Of a stretch of DNA of 8,375 nucleotides, positions 1-5,045 are shown one piece after another. How positions within the stretch are numbered: position 1 is the first letter of the stretch; each line of letters opens with the position of its first letter. The stretch spans positions 1-8,375 of the forward strand of contig VGPP01000072.1 in NCBI GenBank assembly GCA_016882585.1, written 5' to 3'. Source of the stretch: Cyanobacteria bacterium M_surface_7_m2_037 (GTDB lineage Bacteria > Cyanobacteriota > Cyanobacteriia > PCC-6307 > Cyanobiaceae). The notes below the pieces were generated by a model, which was given only the letters and a program-made list of their open reading frames with translations, had not been told where the DNA came from and did not search any database. A program made the position numbers and the translations under genes.

Positions 1-208
1 AGGGCCCGGCCGCCGGGCGCCCGATGACCAGGGCGAAAAGGGCCGCTGGAGCCACTGCCGGGAAGGGCTGCAATGCTCGCCGTCATCTCCGCTTCGCCGC
101 CGCGCTGGTACCTGAATGTAGCGGCGTCAGACCGCTGGGCAAGCATCAGCCACTACCCGTAGTGCAAACACCCGTACCATCGCGATGACGCAGATCCAGG
201 CCGCAACC
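1..208. other. Spacer upstream of rph; no secure gene
   Basis: No recognisable gene lies here. Bases 4-10 and 12-18 form a perfect inverted repeat (GCCCGGC / GCCGGGC) at the window edge. Three short frames run off the left edge. One is a minus-strand frame starting at an ATG at 86 with GCGGAG just before it. A second minus-strand frame starts at a TTG at 73 and would read as a hydrophobic N-terminus (APAALFALVIG). The third is a plus-strand frame ending with a TGA at 186-188. None can be identified. A divergent gene to the left is possible, because rph starts here and transcription of rph must begin in this spacer or further left. A second perfect inverted repeat at 151-164 is listed separately. 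Confidence 0.4.
151..164. promoter_or_regulatory. Inverted repeat CACTAC-cc-GTAGTG upstream of rph
   Basis: Two perfect 6-bp arms are separated by 2 bp, ending 44 bp before the chosen rph start and 20 bp before the upstream alternative start at 185. The 2-bp spacer is too short for a good RNA hairpin, so a dimeric protein-binding site is the more likely reading, if it has a function. The same words in the opposite order (TAGTG ... CACTAC) recur at the rph stop codon (941-956). No regulator is identified, and it may be chance. Confidence 0.25.
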
Positions 209-943
209 ATGCCCGCAGTCCTCTCCCGCAGCGACGGCCGCAGCGCCATCGACCTGCGCCCCACCCGCTTCAGCTGGGATCCGATGGGCTTTGCCCTCAG
301 CTCCGTCACCGTGCACACCGGCCGCACCGCCGTGATCTGCAGCGTGTGCCTGGAGGAGAGCGTGCCGAAATGGCGCCAGGGTTCTGGCAAAGGCTGGCTC
401 AGTGCCGATTACCGCCTGCTGCCCGCCAGCACGCCCAGCCGGCAGCCGCGCGAACTGATGAAACTCTCGGGCCGCACCCAGGAGATCCAGCGCCTGATCG
501 CCCGCAGCCTGCGGGCCTGCCTCGATCTCGAAGCACTGGGTGAGCGCAGCCTGCACATCGACTGCGACGTGCTGCAGGCCGACGCCGGCACCCGCACCGC
601 CTCGATCACCGGCGCCTGGGCCGCTCTGGCGCTGGGCCTGCAGCGTCTGGAAGCCCGCGGCATCCTCGATCGATCACCGCTGCTGGAGCAGGTGGCGGCG
701 GTGTCGGTGGGGTTGGTGGATGGTGCCGCCCTGCTCGACCTCGACTACAGCGAGGACAGCCGCGCCGAGGTGGATCTCAATGTGGTGATGAACAGCCAGG
801 GGGAATTGCTGGAGGTGCAGGGCACTGCCGAAGGCGCTCCCTTCTCGCGGCAACAGCTCAACGACCTGCTCGATCTGGCGGATCAGGGAGTGCAGCAGCT
901 TCGGCACAGTCAGCGGGAGGCGCTGGAGCAAGCCCCGAAATAG
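209..943 (+). CDS. rph: Ribonuclease PH (tRNA 3'-end trimming phosphorolytic exonuclease)
   Basis: RNase PH removes nucleotides from tRNA precursor 3' ends, using inorganic phosphate and releasing nucleoside diphosphates; it works as a cytosolic hexameric ring. The 244-residue product matches the family length (about 240) and shows its signatures in order: RSDGR at the N-terminus, GKGWLSADY (60-68), SGRTQEIQRLI (87-97), IDCDVLQAD, GTRTASITGA (127-136), and VDGAALLDLDYSEDSRAEVDLNVV (170-193). R89 and R129 match the phosphate-binding arginines (R86/R126 in the usual numbering), and D183 and D189 the metal-site aspartates. The usual ADGGTRTAS reads ADAGTRTAS here. I chose the ATG at 209 because the family begins a few residues before R-x-DGR; an in-frame ATG at 185 would add 8 residues. 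Neither start has a clear Shine-Dalgarno. ntcA follows after 64 bp on the same strand. Confidence 0.95.
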   Translation: MPAVLSRSDGRSAIDLRPTRFSWDPMGFALSSVTVHTGRTAVICSVCLEESVPKWRQGSGKGWLSADYRLLPASTPSRQPRELMKLSGRTQEIQRLIARSLRACLDLEALGERSLHIDCDVLQADAGTRTASITGAWAALALGLQRLEARGILDRSPLLEQVAAVSVGLVDGAALLDLDYSEDSRAEVDLNVVMNSQGELLEVQGTAEGAPFSRQQLNDLLDLADQGVQQLRHSQREALEQAPK

Positions 944-956
944 TGTCAATCACTAC
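941..956. repeat. Inverted repeat TAGTG-tcaat-CACTA at rph stop
   Basis: Perfect 5-bp arms (941-945 and 951-955) are separated by 5 bp; the left arm contains the rph stop codon TAG. It lies in the 64-bp rph-ntcA spacer, 52 bp before the ntcA ATG. It could be an operator for ntcA or a small hairpin at the rph 3' end, and it shares its words with the 151-164 palindrome in front of rph. It does not match the NtcA consensus GTA-N8-TAC. Function is uncertain. Confidence 0.2.
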
Positions 957-1007
957 AAGAGCCCGCAGGGGTGATCCGTAGGGTCCGCCTCACCTTGCCC
1001 CGCCGTT

Positions 1008-1748
1008 ATGGTCGGTGCCCAACCAGGCTTCAGCCGCTACTCCTCAAGCCCCACCACCGGCGCCGCAGGGCTTGCACCGGTGGCCGGATCGCCTGTGGCC
1101 TCCAATGCCACCCTGCTGGATGTGATCCGCGGGCTGAGCGGCAGCACCACCGAAACGGTGGAGCGCGGCAAAACGATCTTTTTCCCCGGCGATCCGGCCG
1201 AGAAGGTGTATCTGCTGCGCCGCGGTGCCGTACGGCTGTCTCGGGTGTACGAATCCGGTGAGGAGATCACCGTGGCGCTGCTGCGGGAGAACAGCCTGTT
1301 CGGGGTGCTCTCCCTGCTCACCGGCCAGCGCAGCGACCGCTTCTATCACGCGGTGGCCTTCACACGGGTGGAGATGGTCACCGCCCCAGCCACCTCGGTG
1401 CGCAAGGCGATCGAACTCGATGCCAGCGTGGGACTGCTGATGTTGCAGGGCCTCTCCTCGCGCATCCTGCAAACCGAAACCATGATCGAAACCCTCACCC
1501 ACCGCGATATGTCGTCGCGGCTGGTGAGTTTCCTGCTGGTGCTCTGCCGCGATTTCGGCGTACCCACCAGTGAAGGGATCACGATCGACCTGCGCCTCTC
1601 CCATCAGGCGATCGCTGAAGCGATCGGCTCCACCCGGGTCACGATCACGCGCCTGCTGGGTGATCTGCGCAATGCCGGCCTGGTGCAGATCGATCGCAAG
1701 AAGATCACGGTGTTTGATCCGCTGGCCCTGGCCAAGCGGTTCAGCTGA
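1008..1748 (+). CDS. ntcA: Global nitrogen regulator NtcA (CRP/FNR family)
   Basis: NtcA is the cyanobacterial CRP-family dimer that senses 2-oxoglutarate (nitrogen shortage) and activates or represses nitrogen-assimilation promoters at GTA-N8-TAC sites. The 246-residue product has the cyclic-nucleotide-type beta-roll (about 50-130), a dimerisation helix (LQGLSSRILQTETMIETL, about 146-163) and a C-terminal winged helix-turn-helix (LSHQAIAEAIGSTRVTITRLL, about 197-217). The 2-oxoglutarate pocket residues known from Anabaena NtcA appear at a constant offset of +24: FGVL 98-101, R111, R152 and E157. That offset equals the length of a Ser/Ala/Gly/Pro-rich N-terminal extension. In-frame GTG codons at 1080 and 1095 would remove it, the first giving exactly 222 residues. 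No start has an evident Shine-Dalgarno; I keep ATG 1008 because picocyanobacterial NtcA proteins commonly carry such an extension. The DUF3084 gene begins 38 bp after the stop. No NtcA box was found in the 64-bp upstream spacer. Confidence 0.97.
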   Translation: MVGAQPGFSRYSSSPTTGAAGLAPVAGSPVASNATLLDVIRGLSGSTTETVERGKTIFFPGDPAEKVYLLRRGAVRLSRVYESGEEITVALLRENSLFGVLSLLTGQRSDRFYHAVAFTRVEMVTAPATSVRKAIELDASVGLLMLQGLSSRILQTETMIETLTHRDMSSRLVSFLLVLCRDFGVPTSEGITIDLRLSHQAIAEAIGSTRVTITRLLGDLRNAGLVQIDRKKITVFDPLALAKRFS

Positions 1749-1786
1749 ACGCTTCCCACCGATACTGAGCGTCGTCGCGCAAGGTT

Positions 1787-2944
1787 GTGTCGGGCTGGCT
1801 GCTGATCGTGGCGCTGCTGCTGCTGGGTGGAGTGCTCTCCACCCTCGGCGATCGGCTGGGTTCCAAGGTGGGGAAGGCCCGGCTCAGCCTGCTGGGCATG
1901 CGGCCGCGCCGCACGGCGGTGGTGATCACGGTGCTCACCGGCAGCCTGATCAGCGCCATCTCGCTGGGCTTGATGCTGCTGGTGAGCGATCGGCTGCGCA
2001 CCGGCCTGTTTGAGCTCGATCAGCTCGAGCGGCGCCTGCGTGAGGGGCGCGAAGCCCTGGAACGCAGCCAAAGCGAACTCAGCAGCGCGGAACGGGGCCG
2101 GCAGCAAGCCCGCAGCCAACTGGGCATGGTGGAAGCGCAAGCCGCCTCGCTGCGCCGCGAGCTGGCACCCCTGCTTCAGCAGCGCCGGCTGCTGGAACAG
2201 GAACGCGATCAGCTCAGCCGCGAAATCGGCGCCAAGGATGCCGACATTCAGCGCAACCGCCAGGAGCTCGAACGCCTGAATAGCCGCATCAGCACCTCGG
2301 CCAAGGAGCTGCAGCAGCTGGAAACCAACCTGATCGCCCTGCGACGGGGTGATGTGGTGATCAGCAGCGGCCAGCCCCTGGAGATCGCCAAGGTGCGCAT
2401 CGAAAAACCCGAGCAGGCCAAGGTGGTGATCGAAGCGCTGCTGCGCCAGACCAACACCAACGTGTTTCAGCGGGTGCTGCCCGGGCAGACGCCCAACCGC
2501 CAGATCCTGCTGGTGCCGCGCAGCGACATCACCAAGCTGGAGGGCATCCTCAGCAAACGCGGCGATTGGGTGGTGAGCCTGATCTCAGCCGCCAACGTGC
2601 TCAAGGGCGAACGGCAGGTGGTGGCCTTCCCGGATGTGCGCCGCAACAAGCAGGTGGTGAAGGCCGGCGAACAACTGGCCACCACCGTGCTGGAAGGCGA
2701 TGAGCGCAGCCCAGAGCAGGTGCGCAGCCGCCTGAATGTGCTGCTGGCCTCGGCTTACAACACTGTGCAGCGGGCAGGCAGCCTGGCCAGCGGCCTGCAG
2801 TTCGATGCCGCCAGCGTGAATCAGCTGAGCAGCAGCCTCATCAACCGGCCCGCGGGGCAGGTGGTGCAACTGCAGGCGGTGTCGCTCCGCAACAGCGATC
2901 TGGTGGATCCCGTGGCTGTGGTGCTGCGGGCGGTGCCGCGTTGA
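1787..2944 (+). CDS. DUF3084 protein: two-TM membrane anchor with long coiled coil
   Basis: The 385-residue product matches the cyanobacterial DUF3084 family, whose function is unknown to me. It has a hydrophobic segment at about 3-19, a basic loop (GDRLGSKVGKARLSLLGMRPRR, 21-42), and a second hydrophobic segment at about 43-66. Residues about 72-187 form a continuous Glu/Gln/Arg/Leu-rich coiled coil, followed by a C-terminal globular part of alternating beta and alpha character (about 188-385), starting near RRGDVVISSGQPLEI. Two membrane passes put both termini on the same side, with the coiled coil probably facing the cytoplasm (positive-inside reading of the basic loop is ambiguous). The start is a GTG preceded by AAGG only 2 bp away, so translation may be coupled to ntcA, whose stop is 38 bp upstream. 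The stop overlaps the next start as TTGA. Co-expression with ntcA is inferred from spacing only. A role as membrane scaffold is speculative. Confidence 0.85.
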   Translation: MSGWLLIVALLLLGGVLSTLGDRLGSKVGKARLSLLGMRPRRTAVVITVLTGSLISAISLGLMLLVSDRLRTGLFELDQLERRLREGREALERSQSELSSAERGRQQARSQLGMVEAQAASLRRELAPLLQQRRLLEQERDQLSREIGAKDADIQRNRQELERLNSRISTSAKELQQLETNLIALRRGDVVISSGQPLEIAKVRIEKPEQAKVVIEALLRQTNTNVFQRVLPGQTPNRQILLVPRSDITKLEGILSKRGDWVVSLISAANVLKGERQVVAFPDVRRNKQVVKAGEQLATTVLEGDERSPEQVRSRLNVLLASAYNTVQRAGSLASGLQFDAASVNQLSSSLINRPAGQVVQLQAVSLRNSDLVDPVAVVLRAVPR

Positions 2945-3372
2945 GCCTGCTCGCCGCCATCGACCCCGGACGCAGCAAATGCGGCCTGGTGCTGGCGGAT
3001 GGCAGCCGGGCGGCCGTGCTCGCGGCGGGAGTGCTGCCGCCGCAGCGCTGCCAGGAGCTGCTGCTGGAGTGGATCCGCACCCCTGGTTGCAGCACGGTCT
3101 TGCTGGGGGATGGCACCGGCAGCCAGCCCTGGAGCCAGTGGCTCAGCGCCCATCACCTGCCCGCGCTGCTGGTGCCGGAAGCGGGCACCACCCTGGCCGC
3201 CCGGGAGCGTTATTGGCAGCTCGAGCCCGCGCGCGGCTGGCGGCGATGGCTGCCGCGCGGCATGCGGATCCCTCCGCGCGATGTGGACGATGTGGTGGCG
3301 CAACTGCTGGTGGAACGCCACCTCGGCGCTCCACTCCACCGACCTCGCTCACTGCAGCTGCTCAGCCGCTGA
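2941..3372 (+). CDS. RNase H-fold protein of the YqgF/RuvC resolvase-like group
   Basis: The 143-residue product looks like a cyanobacterial member of the RuvC/YqgF RNase H-like superfamily, which includes Holliday-junction resolvases and pre-16S rRNA nucleases. It opens with a beta-strand ending in AIDPGRSKCGLVL (D8), then has TVLLGDGTG (52-60), VPEAGTT with E80, and a late helix RDVDDVVAQLLVERHL (D114, D116, D117). D8, E80 and one of the late aspartates form the acidic triad expected for an active nuclease. Between E80 and the last motif lies a Trp/Arg-rich stretch (RERYWQLEPARGWRRWLPRG). It starts with a TTG at 2941 that shares TTGA with the DUF3084 stop, so translational coupling is likely. 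It is not a canonical YqgF, so substrate and role are open. Its stop lies 3 bp from that of the convergent DUF3146 gene. Confidence 0.75.
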   Translation: MSLLAAIDPGRSKCGLVLADGSRAAVLAAGVLPPQRCQELLLEWIRTPGCSTVLLGDGTGSQPWSQWLSAHHLPALLVPEAGTTLAARERYWQLEPARGWRRWLPRGMRIPPRDVDDVVAQLLVERHLGAPLHRPRSLQLLSR

Positions 3373-3374
3373 GC
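3360..3374. terminator. Hairpin at the convergent stop codons
   Basis: GCTCAG (3360-3365) and CTGAGC (3369-3374) form a 6-bp stem with a CCG loop. The right arm contains the TGA of the RNase H-fold gene, and the stop of the opposing DUF3146 gene is just outside it (3376-3378). No T run follows on either strand, so it is not a classical intrinsic terminator. It is the only obvious structure where the two operons meet. Confidence 0.25.
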
Positions 3375-3375
3375 T

Positions 3376-3633
3376 TCAAAACTTGGCCCGCACCGTGAAG
3401 GCGTAGTCACCACCCGGCTCGAGCTGGTAGTCGGCCTTGAGCAAAAAGCGAAGCAGCGCATCGTGAATCAGGGCCCGGCCCAGAGAGGGTTCCACCAGCA
3501 GCTCACCGCGATCAAAGAACCAGCTGAAGGTCCACTGGAAACCACCAGCGCTCACCTCCCCTTCCAGCAGGCGTTGGCTGAAGCTCTGATGCAGCACCCG
3601 CAGCTGCGCCGTGGTGGTGGGTAGACGACTCAC
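3376..3633 (-). CDS. DUF3146 family protein, small cyanobacterial protein
   Basis: The 85-residue product matches the small cyanobacterial DUF3146 family; no function is known to me. It reads as a single alpha/beta domain with an N-terminal helix (LRVLHQSFSQRLLEGEV), a beta-strand pair around GGFQWTFSWFFDRGELLVEPS (30-50), a helix (GRALIHDALLRFLLKAD) and a last strand ending YAFTVRAKF. It has no signal peptide or membrane segment, so it is probably cytosolic. It starts with GTG preceded by a clear GAGGAG about 7 bp upstream. It lies 11 bp after pth and is the last gene of the psbH-tatA-pth group. A link to translation or to the thylakoid would be inference from position only. Confidence 0.8.
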   Translation of the reverse strand: MSRLPTTTAQLRVLHQSFSQRLLEGEVSAGGFQWTFSWFFDRGELLVEPSLGRALIHDALLRFLLKADYQLEPGGDYAFTVRAKF

Positions 3634-3644
3634 AGCGGCGCTCC

Positions 3645-4295
3645 TCAGCCAAGCGGGGCTTCTGCCAGCTTGGCCGCTGCCGGCGCCACAAACCCGTTCA
3701 ATCGGTTACCGGCGCGCTCAAAGCCCAGCCGCTGAATCAGATCGATGCCCTGGAGCACCTCTGCAAGCACCTCATCCAGCGCTGGCTGCTCAGCGGGCGC
3801 AAACCGCCCCAACACGTGCCCCACCGTGCGTTGCTTGCGCTCCACCGGATTCAGGGCCGGCGCCCCAATGCCGATACGCAGGCGCGGAAACTCCTGGCCG
3901 CCCAGGTGAGCGATGGTGCTGCGCAACCCGTTGTGGCCGCCGGCACCCCCGCTGAGGCGCAAGCGCAGGCGGCCGAGGGGCAGGTCCATATCGTCCACCA
4001 GCACCAGCATCTGAGCTGGGGAGAGATCAAACCAATCCAGGGCCGCACGGATTGAGCGACCGCTGTCGTTCATGAAGGTCTGCGGCATCAACAGGCGCAG
4101 CCGTTTGGAGCCCACACCCACCTCAGCCAGGAGGCCGTGCAGCTTGTTCTGCTGCTTGAAGCTGCCACCGGCCTGGGCTGCCAAACGCTCCAGTGCCATG
4201 AAGCCCACGTTGTGGCGCGTGCCGGCGTACTTGTCGCCAGGGTTGCCGAGGCCCACCAGCAGCTGCAGGGGGGCGATGCCTTCAGGGCCAGCCAT
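3645..4295 (-). CDS. pth: Peptidyl-tRNA hydrolase
   Basis: Pth cleaves the ester bond of peptidyl-tRNAs released from stalled ribosomes and so recycles tRNA in the cytosol; it is usually essential. The 216-residue product has all family motifs: GLGNPG with N18, TRHNVGF with catalytic H28, QTFMNDSG with N76, VDDMDLPLG with D102, and GGAGGHNGL with N122, followed by FPRLRIGIG and VGHVLGRF. These match N10, H20, N68, D93 and N114 of the E. coli enzyme. The length is slightly above the usual 190-200, through a short leader (MAGPEGIAP) and an Ala-rich tail. The ATG is preceded by a GAGG about 8 bp away. It lies 22 bp after tatA and 11 bp before the DUF3146 gene, and is probably in the psbH operon. 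Confidence 0.96.
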   Translation of the reverse strand: MAGPEGIAPLQLLVGLGNPGDKYAGTRHNVGFMALERLAAQAGGSFKQQNKLHGLLAEVGVGSKRLRLLMPQTFMNDSGRSIRAALDWFDLSPAQMLVLVDDMDLPLGRLRLRLSGGAGGHNGLRSTIAHLGGQEFPRLRIGIGAPALNPVERKQRTVGHVLGRFAPAEQPALDEVLAEVLQGIDLIQRLGFERAGNRLNGFVAPAAAKLAEAPLG

Positions 4296-4317
4296 CCATC
4301 AACCTCAGGGGCGCAGC

Positions 4318-4614
4318 TCAGGCCTCAGAGGAGTGCTCAGGCGAGGCGCTGGAGACTGGCGACTCAGGCGTGGTGTCTGCCGCAGTGGCTTGAGTTGTCT
4401 CGGCGGGAAGCGTGCTGGTGGCGGTCACTTCAGCCTCCACCGTGTCGACTGCCTTGCGGAATTCCTTCTCAAACTCGCTGGACGCACTCTGAAAGCCCTT
4501 CAGGGTGCGTCCAAGGGTTTTGCCGAGCTCGGGCAAGCGCTTCGGGCCGAACACCAGAAGACCGATGGCCGCAATGACCGCCAGCTCCGGCAGTCCGACT
4601 CCGAAGACGTTCAT
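4318..4614 (-). CDS. tatA: Twin-arginine translocase subunit TatA/TatE
   Basis: TatA oligomers form the translocation element of the Tat pathway, which moves folded proteins across the plasma and thylakoid membranes. The 98-residue product shows the family pattern: a short periplasmic/lumenal N-terminus, one membrane helix (about 7-22, LPELAVIAAIGLLVF), the FGP hinge at 22-24, and an amphipathic helix (KRLPELGKTLGRTLKGFQSA). A charged region follows, then a long Thr/Ser/Glu/Ala-rich disordered tail (about 57-98). A Gln or Glu near the N-terminus of the helix is typical, and E10 fills that role. The ATG lies only 4 bp after the psbH stop, with no clear Shine-Dalgarno, so translation is probably coupled to psbH. 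TatB could look similar, but the length and FGPKRLPELGK motif favour TatA. Confidence 0.93.
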   Translation of the reverse strand: MNVFGVGLPELAVIAAIGLLVFGPKRLPELGKTLGRTLKGFQSASSEFEKEFRKAVDTVEAEVTATSTLPAETTQATAADTTPESPVSSASPEHSSEA

Positions 4615-4618
4615 CCGA

Positions 4619-4819
4619 TCAGCCGACGCCGTTCCAGTTGACGGTGATGCCGTCGAGCAGCAGCGACTTGTTGTACAGCTGCAGGATCACCAGCAGGAAC
4701 ACCAGGAACAGGGCCATGAACACACCCATCACCGGGGTGGTGCCCCAACCGGGAACAACCTTGCCGTACTCGGAGTTGAGGGGACGCAGCAGATCTCCCA
4801 GGCGGGTGCGTTGAGCCAT
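4619..4819 (-). CDS. psbH: Photosystem II protein H
   Basis: PsbH is a single-pass thylakoid subunit of PSII next to CP47, needed for stable PSII assembly and electron flow on the acceptor side. The 66-residue product is very like other cyanobacterial PsbH proteins: MAQRTRLGDLLRPLNSEYGK at the N-terminus, VVPGWGTTPVMGVFMALFLVF with the membrane helix at about 28-47, and a C-terminus with LQLYNKSLLLDG. I chose the ATG at 4819. The open frame continues to 4981, but the extra 54 residues are antisense to psbN and not family-like. The start is 85 bp from the divergent psbN start. tatA follows after 4 bp, so psbH leads a probable psbH-tatA-pth-DUF3146 operon. Confidence 0.97.
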   Translation of the reverse strand: MAQRTRLGDLLRPLNSEYGKVVPGWGTTPVMGVFMALFLVFLLVILQLYNKSLLLDGITVNWNGVG

Positions 4820-4904
4820 GACGGGCTGTGCTCTCTGGCAAGGGTCAGTCTCGTTACTGTAAGGGCCGCGGCGGCTGCCGCGGCTGTGCCTGTCGAGAGT
4901 TGTG
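4820..4904. promoter_or_regulatory. Divergent psbH/psbN promoter region
   Basis: This 85-bp spacer must hold the promoter of psbH (leftward) and probably that of psbN (rightward). On the minus strand TACAGT (4861-4856) is a possible -10 element 36 bp before the psbH ATG, with no good -35. It lies within TTACTGTAA (4854-4862), a 4-bp-arm palindrome. A GC hairpin at 4865-4884 sits on the psbN side, and GAGAG (4895-4899) is a fair ribosome-binding site 5 bp before the psbN ATG. Promoter assignments are tentative. Confidence 0.5.
4865..4884. repeat. Perfect GC hairpin in psbH/psbN spacer
   Basis: GCCGCGGC (4865-4872), GGCT, GCCGCGGC (4877-4884): the two 8-bp arms are both inverted and direct repeats because each arm is itself palindromic. 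In RNA it would form a very stable 8-bp stem with a 4-base loop, 20 bp before the psbN start, if psbN transcription begins upstream of it. It could affect psbN translation or act as a short attenuator; there is no T run. Confidence 0.6.
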
Positions 4905-5045
4905 ATGGAAACGTCGTCCCCAGCCATGTCGGTGGCACTGGCCGTGCTGGCTGTGCTGCTGGGCCTCACCGGCTTTGGCATCTACACCGCCTTCGGCCCG
5001 CCGTCGAAGGGCCTCACGGATCCCTTCGACGATCACGACGACTGA
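4905..5045 (+). CDS. psbN: PsbN, photosystem II assembly factor
   Basis: PsbN is a small single-pass thylakoid protein. It is not a PSII subunit but is needed for PSII assembly and repair in plants, and it is conserved in cyanobacteria. The 46-residue product has a short polar N-terminus (METSSPAMS), a membrane helix (about 8-27, VALAVLAVLLGLTGFGIYTA) and the strongly conserved FGPPSK ... DPFDDHDD tail. The ATG at 4905 has GAGAG 5 bp upstream; ATG at 4926 is a weaker internal alternative. It is divergent from psbH, the standard arrangement in cyanobacteria and chloroplasts. Its last 32 bp (5014-5045), encoding the DPFDDHDD tail, overlap the 3' end of the opposing alpha-mannosidase gene. Confidence 0.96.
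   Translation: METSSPAMSVALAVLAVLLGLTGFGIYTAFGPPSKGLTDPFDDHDD

Noticed and set aside
944..1007. NtcA autoregulatory site (GTA-N8-TAC) in the ntcA upstream spacer
   Set aside because: I looked for the consensus in this spacer and found no match, only GTA-N8-CTC.
1044..1604. Minus-strand 186-codon frame opposite ntcA
   Set aside because: It is antisense to a clearly recognisable ntcA, and its His/Gln/Gly/Ala-rich composition is typical of a shadow frame.
2000..2350. Possible tandem repeats in the DUF3084 gene
   Set aside because: The Glu/Gln/Arg/Leu-rich stretch reflects a coiled coil with irregular heptads; no DNA-level repeat unit was found.
4820..4981. N-terminal extension of psbH by 54 codons upstream of MAQRT
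   Set aside because: PsbH proteins are about 66 residues and start at MAQRT. The extension would be antisense to psbN and has no family similarity.
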